Shown here one piece after another: positions 1 through 8,604 of a DNA stretch of 64,000 bases (its first letter is position 1; each line of letters begins with the position of its first letter). Under the pieces are notes generated by a model. It had not been told where the DNA came from. It worked only from the letters and a program-made list of their open reading frames with translations, and made no database searches. The DNA comes from Lentibacillus halodurans. Its GTDB lineage: Bacteria; Bacillota; Bacilli; Bacillales; Amphibacillaceae. A program made the position numbers and the translations under genes. Location: assembly GCF_900112045.1 (NCBI RefSeq), contig NZ_FOJW01000005.1:62001-126000 (forward strand). Direction: 5' to 3'.

Positions 1-1
1 A

Positions 2-1822
2 ACGCATCAGTTTTATTTTCTGGATAACTTTCAGGATCTTTTTGGGGTCAGCCGAAACACCGTCATTGAAGATATCAAAAAACTAAAGAAAGAGCTAGAG
101 ACCAATCAGCTTCGCCTGGTGTCGGAAAGAAAGAAAGGCTATAACATCCACGGTACTGAAACCGTTATCAGAAGTCTGTTGATTCAGTATTTAACAGAGG
201 TTGTTCCGAAAGATACCTGGTTCAGTTTCGTCAAGGATTTAGAAGAAAAGAACCACAAGAACGAAAATGAAGATTTTCGGAATGACATTATATTTAGTAC
301 AGCGGACTTATACCAAGTCAAAGCATTTCTAAATGATTATGAGAGACAGGTTGAGATTGAAATTACGGATGATGTGCGAAATGACCTTATCTTATGGTTT
401 TATCTTTTTATCCAGCGGGTTAAACAAGGAAAATATGTTGAAGTTGATCCTGCGGAAAAAGAAGTCATTCACACAACAGATGAATTTCAAGGTGCCAAGG
501 AATTGTGTCGCCGTTTATCAAATTATTTTCATTCAACGATCTCACTCGATGAAATATATTACTTCACGAAATATTTACTGAGCGCAAAAGTGAACTATAG
601 CCTGAATTTACAACTGGAAAATCAAGAGATGAAAAAACTCACATCGGTTGTGGAAAAGATGGTATATGATTTCCAGACGTATGCAGCTGTTGCCTTTCCA
701 GATCAACAGCGGATGATCCATAATCTCCTATTGCACCTGAAGCCAACATATTACCGGATAAAGTATGGCCTCCATATTGAAAATGTTCTGAAAGATTCGG
801 TGAAAAACAATTATCCGGAGATTTTTCATTTAACAAAAAAAGTGATTCACCATGTTGAAGATTTAATGGGGCAGAAGGTAGATGATAATGAAATCGCTTT
901 TATTACGATGCATTTTGGCGGATGGTTAAGAAAAGAAGGCGTCGTTCTGGAGCAAAGGCATAAAAAACTATTAATCGTATGTACAAATGGTTTAGGAACA
1001 TCGCGTCTGCTGGAAAGCCAATTGGAAGGATTGTTTTCGGATGTAGATATTACCGGTGTTACCTCATTGCGAGAATATGAGGAAATAGAAGATTTAGCTG
1101 CATCCGCCGATTTTATCGTATCAACGATCGTTCTCCCTGACAGAGGTGTCCCCGTCTTTGTCGTAGATCCCGTACTGAATAATGAAGATAAAGAACAATT
1201 ACTGAAGAAGGTAAACAGCTTGTTTGATAATGGTTCATACCAAAATATGATATCGATTGATACGGTTATGGATATGATCAGGCGTTATGCAGCCATACAG
1301 GATGAAGCGACATTGCAGCATGAGTTAAAGACTTACTTCCAATCGCCAATTTCAATGGACAGCGAAAATCAAAAGCCAGATTTACCTGAACTTTTGCCGA
1401 AAAACAGAATGAAGGTGAAAAAGCGGGTGGAAACCTGGAAAGAAGCTATTTCCGAAGCGGCTTACCCACTATTAAATCAGGGACTTATTACAAGTGATTA
1501 TGTTAAAAAGATGATTCAAATGGTTGAAGCCACAGGGCCGTACATTGTTATTTCCGATCAAGTTGCACTGCCACATGCAAATCCCAAAGATGGGGTTATC
1601 AGAACTGGGATGAGTATGCTGCTTTTGGAAAATGACGTTAATTTGCGAGGAAAGTCTGTCCGATTGTTTATTGTTTTGGCGTCAATTGATAATGAACAGC
1701 ATTTAAAAGCATTGTCTCAACTGACACAGCTGTTTTCCAAAAAATCAGCAAAAGAGAAAATCATGCAATCAGGTGATCAAACTGAACTGATTGAATTGAT
1801 TCAAACACATTTCAAAGCGTAG
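2..1822 (+). CDS. PRD-domain transcriptional regulator with PTS IIB-like and IIA domains (5'-truncated)
   Basis: The gene enters from the left edge: the frame is open from base 2 and encodes the second half of a winged helix-turn-helix (VSRNTVIEDIKKLKKEL). Two PRD domains follow, then a IIB-like domain with a cysteine loop (VCTNGLGTSRLL, near visible residue 325), then a fructose/mannitol-type IIA domain with the phospho-histidine motif LPHANPKDGV near residue 523. This is the MtlR/LicR/UlaR-type layout, in which PTS phosphorylation of the PRDs tunes a DNA-binding activator. It sits 28 bp before the PTS genes it most likely controls. The inducer is unknown and the true start lies outside the window. 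The GTG at 119 is internal. Confidence 0.9.
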   Translation, partial: THQFYFLDNFQDLFGVSRNTVIEDIKKLKKELETNQLRLVSERKKGYNIHGTETVIRSLLIQYLTEVVPKDTWFSFVKDLEEKNHKNENEDFRNDIIFSTADLYQVKAFLNDYERQVEIEITDDVRNDLILWFYLFIQRVKQGKYVEVDPAEKEVIHTTDEFQGAKELCRRLSNYFHSTISLDEIYYFTKYLLSAKVNYSLNLQLENQEMKKLTSVVEKMVYDFQTYAAVAFPDQQRMIHNLLLHLKPTYYRIKYGLHIENVLKDSVKNNYPEIFHLTKKVIHHVEDLMGQKVDDNEIAFITMHFGGWLRKEGVVLEQRHKKLLIVCTNGLGTSRLLESQLEGLFSDVDITGVTSLREYEEIEDLAASADFIVSTIVLPDRGVPVFVVDPVLNNEDKEQLLKKVNSLFDNGSYQNMISIDTVMDMIRRYAAIQDEATLQHELKTYFQSPISMDSENQKPDLPELLPKNRMKVKKRVETWKEAISEAAYPLLNQGLITSDYVKKMIQMVEATGPYIVISDQVALPHANPKDGVIRTGMSMLLLENDVNLRGKSVRLFIVLASIDNEQHLKALSQLTQLFSKKSAKEKIMQSGDQTELIELIQTHFKA

Positions 1823-1850
1823 GGTGAAAAGGCAGGTGTGTGAGGATTCT

Positions 1851-2291
1851 ATGAAGTTTTTGGATAGAAATATGATAAAAATCGGGGCTGAGGCACAAAC
1901 AGCCGAGGATGCTATCGAAGAAGCTGGCAAAGTTCTTTTTCAGGAAGGAGCTATTGAAGCAACATATGTTGACGCGATGATTGATGCTTATAAAGAGAAT
2001 GGTCCATATTTTGTATTAGCTCCCTATATTGCCATCCCGCATGCAAGACCTGAAGATGGCGTGAAGGAGGCTTCTGTCTCACTTGTACAGCTAAAGCATC
2101 CGGTTAAATTCGGTCATCAAACAAATGACCCGGTACAGCTAGTTTTTGGTTTAGGTGCAGCATCAAGCGATGAGCATTTAACCTTACTGAAAAAGTTAAC
2201 AGGCCTTTTGAATGATAAGAATAATGTGGAAGCTTTAATAAACATTGATAATTTGGCAGATATACAAAAAATTATTGAAATGGAGCGATGA
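1851..2291 (+). CDS. PTS sugar transporter subunit IIA, ascorbate/mannitol type (UlaC-like)
   Basis: A 146-residue soluble phosphocarrier that takes phosphate from HPr on a histidine and passes it to IIB. The active-site motif IPHARPEDGV lies around residue 62. The start is placed at ATG 1851 because GTGAGG lies just upstream. The in-frame GTG at 1824 would abut the previous stop with no ribosome binding site. The next gene is IIB, 3 bp downstream, and the permease is UlaA-like, so this is the IIA of a three-protein ascorbate-type PTS. The same fold forms the C-terminus of the preceding regulator. Family assignment is firm; substrate is open. Confidence 0.9.
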   Translation: MKFLDRNMIKIGAEAQTAEDAIEEAGKVLFQEGAIEATYVDAMIDAYKENGPYFVLAPYIAIPHARPEDGVKEASVSLVQLKHPVKFGHQTNDPVQLVFGLGAASSDEHLTLLKKLTGLLNDKNNVEALINIDNLADIQKIIEMER

Positions 2292-2294
2292 GCT

Positions 2295-2567
2295 ATGATG
2301 AAAGTTTTGACAGTTTGCGGTTTGGGACAAGGAACAAGTCTGATTTTGAAAATGAATGTGGAACAAGCGCTTAATGACAAAGGTATTCAGGCAGATGTAG
2401 AACATACAGATGTTTCAGCAGCTTCAAGTATGCAGGCAGATTATATCATTACAAGCAATGAACTGGCAGAAAGCTTAGTCGCGCATGATGCAAAAGTGGT
2501 TATTGTGAATAACTATTTTGATATGGATGAGATTAATCAGGCGATTGACGGCCATATGGAAACTTGA
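2295..2567 (+). CDS. PTS sugar transporter subunit IIB, ascorbate/lactose type (UlaB-like)
   Basis: A 90-residue protein with the IIB phosphocysteine loop at its N-terminus (VLTVCGLGQGTSL; Cys near residue 8), matching the normal length of UlaB-type IIB proteins. It relays phosphate from the IIA to the sugar carried by the UlaA-like permease. GGAG lies about 10 bases before the ATG, and a second in-frame ATG at 2298 is an equally good start. The gene lies between IIA and IIC in one operon. Confidence 0.9.
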   Translation: MMKVLTVCGLGQGTSLILKMNVEQALNDKGIQADVEHTDVSAASSMQADYIITSNELAESLVAHDAKVVIVNNYFDMDEINQAIDGHMET

Positions 2568-2604
2568 TCATTAAATGCCAATTAAAAAATAGGGGGAATT
2601 AAAA

Positions 2605-3912
2605 ATGGATGCGATCATGGAAGTCGTTATGTGGCTTGCCACTAACGTATTTGGTCCGGCCATCTTAATTGGTTCCATTGTACTGATTGGTCTCCTGGTG
2701 CAAAAGAAAAGTGCCAGTCAGACGATCAGCGGAACGTTTAAAGCTATTATTGGTTTTCTGATTATTACCGCTGGTTCCGATATCATTTCGGCTGCATTGA
2801 CTGTATTTGAACCATTATGGGCCGAAGTTTTCAACTTGGAATCTGAATCATTCAGCGAATATATGGGGCAAGAAGCATTTACCGGCGAGTATGGCAGTGC
2901 AGTTGCACTGGCCATGACAATTGGCTTCATTCTTAATGTGCTAATTGCCAGATTTACGAGATTCAAGTATATCTATTTAACCGGTCATATGATGTTCTGG
3001 ACAACAACCATATTCGCAGGCGTTATTGTTCAGACGGCAGCCGATGTGTCATTTTGGCAACTAGTTATCTTCCTGGCTGTCATTATGGGGATATACTGGA
3101 CAATCCAGCCGGCCATAGTACAGCCATATATGCGTAAGATAACTGGCAATGACAATATCGCACTGGGTCATACCTCTGCTTCGGTTTCACTGCTTTCTGC
3201 CTGGGCAGGTAAATGGCTGGGCAATAAAGAAAACGATTCTGAAAAAATTAAGGTGCCAAACGGCTTGGAATTTCTGCGTGATTCAAACGTCATCACAGCA
3301 TTGACAATGGGTCTCCTGTTTATGACGGGGGCGATTGTCGTGTCCTTCAGGGATACGCCTGGTGCACAGGAACTTATTGCCTCAGCTGGAGATCAGAACT
3401 TCATTGTGTATGCCCTGATTCAATCATTCACCTTTACAGCAGGTATTGCTGTTGTACTAACAGGTGTGCGCATGTTCATTGGTGAAATGGTTCCTGCTTT
3501 TAAAGGGATTGCAACGAAAATTGTACCGGGAGCCAAACCAGCTTTGGACTCGCCTATCGTGTTTCCGTATGCACCTAACGCAGTCATTTTAGGCTTTTTG
3601 GGAGCCTTCATTGGTGGGTTAATCTGGTTAGTTGTTTTAGGTAATGCAGTTGGTTATGTATTTGTGCCGACAATGATTGTGTTGTTTTTCCATGGTGCGA
3701 CAGCAGGTGTGTTTGGTAATGCAACAGGTGGTGCACGAGGTGCTGTTATCGGTGGCTTCATCACAGCAACCGTTGTCGCTTGGGGTCAATATATCATGGT
3801 CAGAATGCTGCTTCCTGATACGATCCCTGATACAGCTATGTGGGCTGCGGACTCGGATATGTTTATTCTAGGTCCGATTATTCGTTTCTTGTCACAGCTC
3901 TTGTTTGGCTGA
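2605..3912 (+). CDS. ulaA: PTS ascorbate-type permease IIC (UlaA/SgaT family)
   Basis: A 435-residue, strongly hydrophobic protein with about ten to twelve membrane segments, the full length of UlaA/SgaT permeases. Family features include the N-terminal segment ending LVQKKSASQTISGTFKAIIG and the loop around residues 170-200 (QPYMRKITGNDNIALGHT). It would carry and phosphorylate a sugar acid or lactone at the membrane. AGGGGG precedes the ATG. L-ascorbate is the best-known UlaA substrate, but no UlaG, UlaD, UlaE or UlaF homolog is next to it. The downstream hydrolases and aldolase point to a different compound, so the symbol marks the family rather than proven ascorbate use. Confidence 0.87.
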   Translation: MDAIMEVVMWLATNVFGPAILIGSIVLIGLLVQKKSASQTISGTFKAIIGFLIITAGSDIISAALTVFEPLWAEVFNLESESFSEYMGQEAFTGEYGSAVALAMTIGFILNVLIARFTRFKYIYLTGHMMFWTTTIFAGVIVQTAADVSFWQLVIFLAVIMGIYWTIQPAIVQPYMRKITGNDNIALGHTSASVSLLSAWAGKWLGNKENDSEKIKVPNGLEFLRDSNVITALTMGLLFMTGAIVVSFRDTPGAQELIASAGDQNFIVYALIQSFTFTAGIAVVLTGVRMFIGEMVPAFKGIATKIVPGAKPALDSPIVFPYAPNAVILGFLGAFIGGLIWLVVLGNAVGYVFVPTMIVLFFHGATAGVFGNATGGARGAVIGGFITATVVAWGQYIMVRMLLPDTIPDTAMWAADSDMFILGPIIRFLSQLLFG

Positions 3913-3925
3913 GTGCGTCCATGTT

Positions 3926-3957
3926 AAAGGGGAAGGGTTTCCGGCTTTTCTCCTTTT
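3926..3957 (+). terminator. hairpin with T-rich 3' arm between PTS and hydrolase genes
   Basis: A 12-bp stem with G-T pairs (AAAGGGGAAGGG against a CTTTTCTCCTTT-type arm) with a 7-nt loop lies in the 77-bp gap after the permease. It may be a partial terminator or mRNA-stability element that lowers expression of the enzymes relative to the PTS genes. Confidence 0.4.
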
Positions 3958-3989
3958 CCATTTAACTGTAATGAAAAGGAGTGACAGTC

Positions 3990-4982
3990 ATGCGTTTTAT
4001 CCGAACGTTTCATGGTGATATAAGCCCGGATGAGCTGGGACTCACATATTCGCATGAACATATTGTGTGTAGACCGCCATATTGGGAGGAACAGCAGGCA
4101 AATGACCTGCTTTTGGATGATAAAGAGAAATCAAAGCGGGATGTGCTGGATTTTAAAAATCTGGGCGGACAAGCCATTGTTGATGCAACCGCCATTGATT
4201 ATGGCCGTGATGTACAAGCAGTTAAGGAAATTGCCGAGGAAACAGGGGTTACGTTTATCGGTACAGCTGGATTTAATAAAAGCTTTTTATGGGATGCTGC
4301 GATTCCTGACAGACTGAAACAAGTTACCGGGGATTATCAAACGTACTATGAATGGATCAGTGAAAAATCAGTTAACGAGTTGGCAGATTTTGTCGTTAAG
4401 GAAGTTGAAGAGGGCTTGGAAGGTACAGGCATCCCGGGTGGACAGGTGAAATTTGGCACCGGTTATAACCGTATAACTTCATTGGAAGAAAAGACATTGC
4501 GTGCAGTAGCAAGAGCACATCATGAAACGAAGGCGCCCATTCATTCACATACCGAGGCTGGCACAATGGGGCTGGAACAAATGGAACTTCTGAAAAGTGA
4601 AGGCATAACCCTGGAATATATGAGTTTCGGTCACATGGATCGCAATCCAGATCCTTTCTATCATGAAAAAATAGCAAAAACAGGGGCATTCCTTTCATTT
4701 GACGGCATTTCCAAAATAAAATATGCCCCAGAAAGCACTCGTATTCATTGTATTTTGGAACTCGTCAGGAAAGGTTATGAAGACCAGATATTGGTGAGTG
4801 GTGATACAGCCAGAAAAAGCTACTACAAACATTATGATTACGGTCTCGGCCTGGAAAACATTCTTGTAAAATGGGTACCGCGTTTTATTGAAGAGGCTGA
4901 TCAAAAAGGGTTTAACGGAGAAAAATTGGTTGACAAGTTTTTTGTGCAGAACCCGGCACGTTGCTTTACGTTTAAAAAATAA
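3990..4982 (+). CDS. phosphotriesterase-family hydrolase, probable sugar-phosphate lactonase
   Basis: A 330-residue TIM-barrel amidohydrolase of the phosphotriesterase-like group (COG1735). Metal ligands are visible: the HxH pair in TYSHEHIVC (about residue 23), the bridging Lys in GGQVKFGTGY, two later histidines (IHSHTEAGT, FGHMDRNPD) and the Asp in VSGDTARK. Characterised relatives from Listeria, Bacillus and Mycoplasma hydrolyse phosphorylated aldonolactones. Next to an ascorbate-type PTS this suggests opening of an imported, phosphorylated lactone. The start is ATG 3990, behind AAAAGGAGTGA; the GTG at 3981 lies inside that ribosome binding site. Exact substrate unknown. Confidence 0.85.
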   Translation: MRFIRTFHGDISPDELGLTYSHEHIVCRPPYWEEQQANDLLLDDKEKSKRDVLDFKNLGGQAIVDATAIDYGRDVQAVKEIAEETGVTFIGTAGFNKSFLWDAAIPDRLKQVTGDYQTYYEWISEKSVNELADFVVKEVEEGLEGTGIPGGQVKFGTGYNRITSLEEKTLRAVARAHHETKAPIHSHTEAGTMGLEQMELLKSEGITLEYMSFGHMDRNPDPFYHEKIAKTGAFLSFDGISKIKYAPESTRIHCILELVRKGYEDQILVSGDTARKSYYKHYDYGLGLENILVKWVPRFIEEADQKGFNGEKLVDKFFVQNPARCFTFKK

Positions 4983-5004
4983 TGGTACGGGCGGTGGCAC
5001 TAGT

Positions 5005-5733
5005 ATGCAATTTCAAAACGAAAATTCATTTGATATAAAAGAAAAAATCGATCATTCCAAAATAGCTATTTTACCGATTGGTGCAGTGGAAGCGCATGGT
5101 CCGCATTTGCCCCTTGGAACGGATAATCTGCTGGCGGAGCGATTATCCGAGAAACTGGCAGAACGCGTCAATGGCTTTGTGCTTCCGACTCTTCCTTATG
5201 GACAGGTATGGAGCCTGAGAAACTTTCCCGGAAGTATTCATATCCGCAATGATTCATTGATACGTTTCCTGGTTGATATAGGTAAGAGTTTGTATCACCA
5301 GGGATTTACAACATTTGCAATGGTCAATGGTCATTTGGGAAATGGTACGGCTTTAAAGGAGTCAGCACGTGCGTTATATGAAACGTGTCCTGATATGCGG
5401 GTACTATATTTTTTCTACCCCGGTATGAATAAGGCAGCGGCGGAAGTTCGGGAAACACAATCATCACATAATACCTACTTTCATGCGTGTGAAATTGAAA
5501 CATCTTATATGCTTTATTTAGCCCCCGAATATGTGGATATGGATAAAGCTATAACAGATATCCCGGATATCCCGGCTGATGCTGATGTGACACCAACGCC
5601 GTGGGAGGAATTTACAGCATCAGCTGTTCTGGGTGATGCCAAGTTGGCTACAGAAGAGAAAGGGAAATATATTGTCAATATTGCATTGGAAAATATGGTG
5701 CATTTTTTTAACAGTAACAGTGAACAGGAGTGA
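5005..5733 (+). CDS. creatininase-family amidohydrolase
   Basis: A 242-residue protein with the creatininase/ArfB/MftE signature: ILPIGAVEAHGPHLPLGTD near residue 20 gives Glu/His/Asp metal ligands, and MVNGHLGNG near residue 107 and HACEIETS near 160 supply the rest. Members open cyclic amides or cleave formamide and peptide C-N bonds using two metals. The start is ATG 5005; the longer open frame back to 4888 only overlaps the lactonase. The ribosome site (GGGCGGTGG) is weak, so the gene may depend on coupling to the lactonase 22 bp upstream. The role is inferred to be a second hydrolysis step on the imported compound. Confidence 0.85.
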   Translation: MQFQNENSFDIKEKIDHSKIAILPIGAVEAHGPHLPLGTDNLLAERLSEKLAERVNGFVLPTLPYGQVWSLRNFPGSIHIRNDSLIRFLVDIGKSLYHQGFTTFAMVNGHLGNGTALKESARALYETCPDMRVLYFFYPGMNKAAAEVRETQSSHNTYFHACEIETSYMLYLAPEYVDMDKAITDIPDIPADADVTPTPWEEFTASAVLGDAKLATEEKGKYIVNIALENMVHFFNSNSEQE

Positions 5734-5742
5734 GGTTAGGGG

Positions 5743-6462
5743 ATGAAGGAAAAATGGCATGATAAGTTTTTATTTAATTTTCTCGCACATGATGCAGACA
5801 ACGCCGCAGCTATTTTGGAGGCAGGTTCAGGATATGTCGTTCCAGGCATTGTATCCGATCATTTCACGTCTGTCGACGATGCAGTTGATAAAGTAAACGA
5901 GCTTAAAAAAGTTTCAAATGTCGTAAGCATCGGTCTTGGGGGCGGCGGTAATGCAGACAACTGGAGGAAAGTATTGCGTATTGCGGTAGCTTCTGAACCT
6001 GGTCATCTGAACCAGCCATTCGAGACGGCCTCTTATTCACAGGGTTATCTGGATAGGGGGAATCTTGATAAACAGGTGGTAAATGCACTTGTAAAGCCAA
6101 CAGGTGAAGTAGGGAAAATCCAGTTGGCGAATGCCGGAAGTACGATGGATGTTGAAGCATTTATGGACATTGCTGCCAGTTTAGGCATCGAAAGTATTAA
6201 AATGATGCCAGTCCATGGAACTGAGCATGTAGAAGAACTTGTCTATTTAACCAGAATAGCACAGGCAAAGGGGATTCGTGGGGTCGAGCCAGCCGGTGGA
6301 ATTAACGTTACTAATATTGGCGAGATCATGGCGGGTGTAAAAGATATCGATATTGAATTTTTTATGCCGCATATTTTTGGTTCGGCCGTTGATCATGAAA
6401 CAGGCAAAACGATTCCAGAAAAAGTAAGGGCAATTTTTAAAACAGTGGAGGGTTTATTATGA
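5743..6462 (+). CDS. KDGP-type aldolase (DgaF/DagF family)
   Basis: A 239-residue TIM-barrel protein matching the KDGP_aldolase family: the N-terminal block FLFNFLAHDADNA, the glycine run SIGLGGGGNADNW, VKPTGEVGKIQ near residue 122, and the phosphate-binding end EPAGGINVTN near 182. The known member DgaF splits 2-keto-3-deoxy-6-phosphogluconate to pyruvate and glyceraldehyde 3-phosphate in D-glucosaminate breakdown. Its usual partner, the DgaE ammonia-lyase, is absent here, so the keto-deoxy intermediate must arise in another way. It starts 9 bp after the creatininase gene and overlaps the SIS gene by 4 bp (ATGA), indicating tight translational coupling. Confidence 0.85.
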   Translation: MKEKWHDKFLFNFLAHDADNAAAILEAGSGYVVPGIVSDHFTSVDDAVDKVNELKKVSNVVSIGLGGGGNADNWRKVLRIAVASEPGHLNQPFETASYSQGYLDRGNLDKQVVNALVKPTGEVGKIQLANAGSTMDVEAFMDIAASLGIESIKMMPVHGTEHVEELVYLTRIAQAKGIRGVEPAGGINVTNIGEIMAGVKDIDIEFFMPHIFGSAVDHETGKTIPEKVRAIFKTVEGLL

Positions 6463-7187
6463 TTCATGATTATTTTAGCCATATAACCGATTTATTGGGC
6501 GTCGTTGAAAAAGAAGAACATAATGTGATGAAGCAGGCAGCAGAAAAAGTATCAGATGCTATTCAAAACGATGGTGTCATTCATTTGTTCGGCTGCGGCC
6601 ATTCACATATTTTAACGGAAGAAGTTTATTATCGGGCAGGCGGCCTAGTTCCTATACATCCTATTTTACATGAACCGTTAATGCTCCATGAAGGAGCTGT
6701 CCGTTCGTCCTCACTGGAACGAAAAAATGATTATGCATCGGATTTTATGGAAAAACAGGATATTCGAGAAGAAGATGTCATGTTTGTCATATCGACATCG
6801 GGAAGAAATCCAGTTCCTGTTGATTCTGCTATAATGGCCAAACAGAACGGTGCATACGTCATAGGTATCACATCGATTGAATATTCATCCAGTCAACCAT
6901 CGCGACATACAAGCGGTGAACATTTATATGATGCAGTTGACCTGGTTATCAATAATCATGCACCAGTTGGGGACGCACTTTTATCACATAATAAAGTTGA
7001 TGTAAATTTTGCTCCAAGCTCAACGGTTATTGGTGCGGCCATTTTAAATGCCATTTTGGCTGAATCAATCAAACAAATGGCAGATGTCGGGTATGATCCA
7101 CCAGTTTTCCTCAGTGGTAATATTGAAGGAGCGGATGAACATAATCAGAAATTGATCGAAACATATCAGGAACGGGTTAAGCTGTAG
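6459..7187 (+). CDS. SIS-domain protein, sugar isomerase-like (UPF0309 family)
   Basis: A 242-residue SIS-fold protein. The phosphosugar-binding segments are VIHLFGCGHSHIL (about residues 40-52) and MFVISTSGRNPVPVDSA (about 108-124). This matches the UPF0309 group, related to aldose/ketose isomerases and GlmS-type isomerase domains, whose reaction is not generally known. It overlaps the aldolase stop by 4 bp and is the last gene of the operon, so it probably isomerises or deaminates the phosphorylated intermediate before the aldolase step. That role is inference from gene order. Confidence 0.82.
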   Translation: MIHDYFSHITDLLGVVEKEEHNVMKQAAEKVSDAIQNDGVIHLFGCGHSHILTEEVYYRAGGLVPIHPILHEPLMLHEGAVRSSSLERKNDYASDFMEKQDIREEDVMFVISTSGRNPVPVDSAIMAKQNGAYVIGITSIEYSSSQPSRHTSGEHLYDAVDLVINNHAPVGDALLSHNKVDVNFAPSSTVIGAAILNAILAESIKQMADVGYDPPVFLSGNIEGADEHNQKLIETYQERVKL

Positions 7188-7607
7188 TAAAAAGTGATGA
7201 CCAAATCACTTCATGAAATAGAGCGCACCAGTAAAAATATGGTCTAGTTACATTTAGGTCCGTAGACGATGATGGAGAATATGTTAGTTTAACAATGAAA
7301 TGATGCAGACCAGCAGGGATGGGTCTTTGTTGCTTTCAGATGGTTACATCAAGCGGATGAATCGTACGGATTTTTTGTACGCGGGACAGCTATCAATGCA
7401 GGTAGTGTCATCAAACATGCAAATCATCCCCCTGAACCTGAAGATATTGCAAAAACGTTATGTTGATTTTTGGCTCCTCTAAAAACGCCACTTTAAAACT
7501 ATGACGATAGTACTCCAGGAATCTTTCAGTCTGATAATGAAACCGTTTACATTTATAGAGATTAGGTATATAATAATAGACAAACGGATATAAAGAGGAA
7601 ATGAGTA
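7188..7607 (+). other. 420-bp gap with a possible decayed coding fragment
   Basis: No intact gene is visible. Two short stretches read like real protein in different frames: roughly 7247-7303 (VTFRSVDDDGEYVSLTMK, then stop) and 7317-7463 (GWVFVAFRWLHQADESYG, then about 28 more codons, then stop). The frame change and early stops suggest the remnant of a lost gene, family not recognised. The 60-codon open frame at 7300-7482 overlaps this in another frame and is not convincing. AT-rich sequence at 7560-7600 probably contains the promoter of the next gene. Confidence 0.35.
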
Positions 7608-8351
7608 ATGGGCAAATTGGATGGGAAAGTTGCTGTCATTACTGGTGGCTCACGTGGACAGGGTGCTTCACACGTCCGCAATTTTGTAGAGGAAGGTGCG
7701 AGAGTTGTGTTCTCCGATATTCTTATAGAAGAAGGAGAGGGCTTGGCAAATGAACTTGGTGAAAATGTAAAATTCGTTAAACACGATGTCACGAATGCAG
7801 ATGAATGGAAACAGGTAACTGATGAAACAGAAAAAACTTTTGGCCCCGTGAATATACTTGTAAACAATGCCGGCATCGTTGTAACAAAAAATTTTGAGGA
7901 TCTTTCTGAAGAAATGTATCGCAAAGTAGTTGACATCAACCAGGTCGGTGTATTTCTCGGAATAAAAACAGCCCTTTCGTCTATGAGAAAGACAGGAAAT
8001 GGTTCAATTATCAATGTATCTTCCATTAATGGACTTCGGGGTTCGGCGGGTAATGCAGCCTATGATTCTTCCAAGTTTGCAGTTCGCGGGATAACCAAAA
8101 GTGCCGCAATGGAATTTGCCGAATATGGAATCCGTGTCAACTCGGTTCATCCGGGAATTATCCAGACACCGATGATTGAAAAGGAAGGTTCAGAAGAGCT
8201 CGTTGAGGAAATGAAGAAAACGATTCCAATAAAAAGAACTGCACACCCCGAAGAAGTCTCTAAACTGATCGTATACTTACCATCAGACGATTCCAGTTAT
8301 TCAACAGGTTCCGAATTTATTGCAGATGGCGGTATAACAGCGTCGAATTAA
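7608..8351 (+). CDS. SDR-family NAD(P)-dependent oxidoreductase
   Basis: A classical 247-residue short-chain dehydrogenase. The cofactor motif TGGSRGQG is at residues 13-20, NNAGI near 88, the catalytic Ser in NVSSINGL near 140, and YDSSK near 153 (Tyr-x-x-x-Lys). The C-terminal block ADGGITASN is typical of hydroxysteroid, glucose or 3-oxoacyl reductase-like SDRs. An Asp (FSDIL, about residue 37) after the second strand favours NAD. It stands alone between two PTS operons with its own terminator. The substrate cannot be told from sequence; a polyol or sugar is plausible from the setting. Confidence 0.88.
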   Translation: MGKLDGKVAVITGGSRGQGASHVRNFVEEGARVVFSDILIEEGEGLANELGENVKFVKHDVTNADEWKQVTDETEKTFGPVNILVNNAGIVVTKNFEDLSEEMYRKVVDINQVGVFLGIKTALSSMRKTGNGSIINVSSINGLRGSAGNAAYDSSKFAVRGITKSAAMEFAEYGIRVNSVHPGIIQTPMIEKEGSEELVEEMKKTIPIKRTAHPEEVSKLIVYLPSDDSSYSTGSEFIADGGITASN

Positions 8352-8383
8352 ATACATTCGCATAATGTTAAAAATGTATATTG

Positions 8384-8415
8384 AAAACCATCCTTACTTC
8401 GAGGGTGGTTTTTTG
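8384..8415 (+). terminator. rho-independent terminator after the SDR gene
   Basis: AAAACCATCC pairs with GGGTGGTTTT around a short loop and runs into a T tract, 33 bp after the SDR stop codon. Confidence 0.85.
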
Positions 8416-8536
8416 TTGTCTGTAACACATTGATACAGTTCAGTAAATACCAAATACCTTAAATGGAATGATATGTCAATATGCTGGAATGATATTTGTA
8501 AATCACAATGTTGCACATTAAATGTTCAATCACTTG

Positions 8537-8556
8537 TGCTGAAAACGTATTCAGCA
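8537..8556 (+). promoter_or_regulatory. inverted repeat containing a cre-like site
   Basis: TGCTGAA and TTCAGCA flank AACGTA. The core TGAAAACGTATTCA matches the CcpA consensus TGWAANCGNTNWCA at all but one fixed position. It lies about 50 bp before the regulator of the galactitol-type PTS operon and probably mediates catabolite repression of that operon. Confidence 0.65.
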
Positions 8557-8604
8557 AGTTCTTATATGGTGATAAAATAAAAATACGGAAGGAGGGAAAA
8601 CAAG

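Noticed and set aside
7300-7482. 60-codon open frame between the SIS and SDR genes
   Set aside because: No ribosome site and no family pattern; another frame over the same bases reads more like decayed protein.
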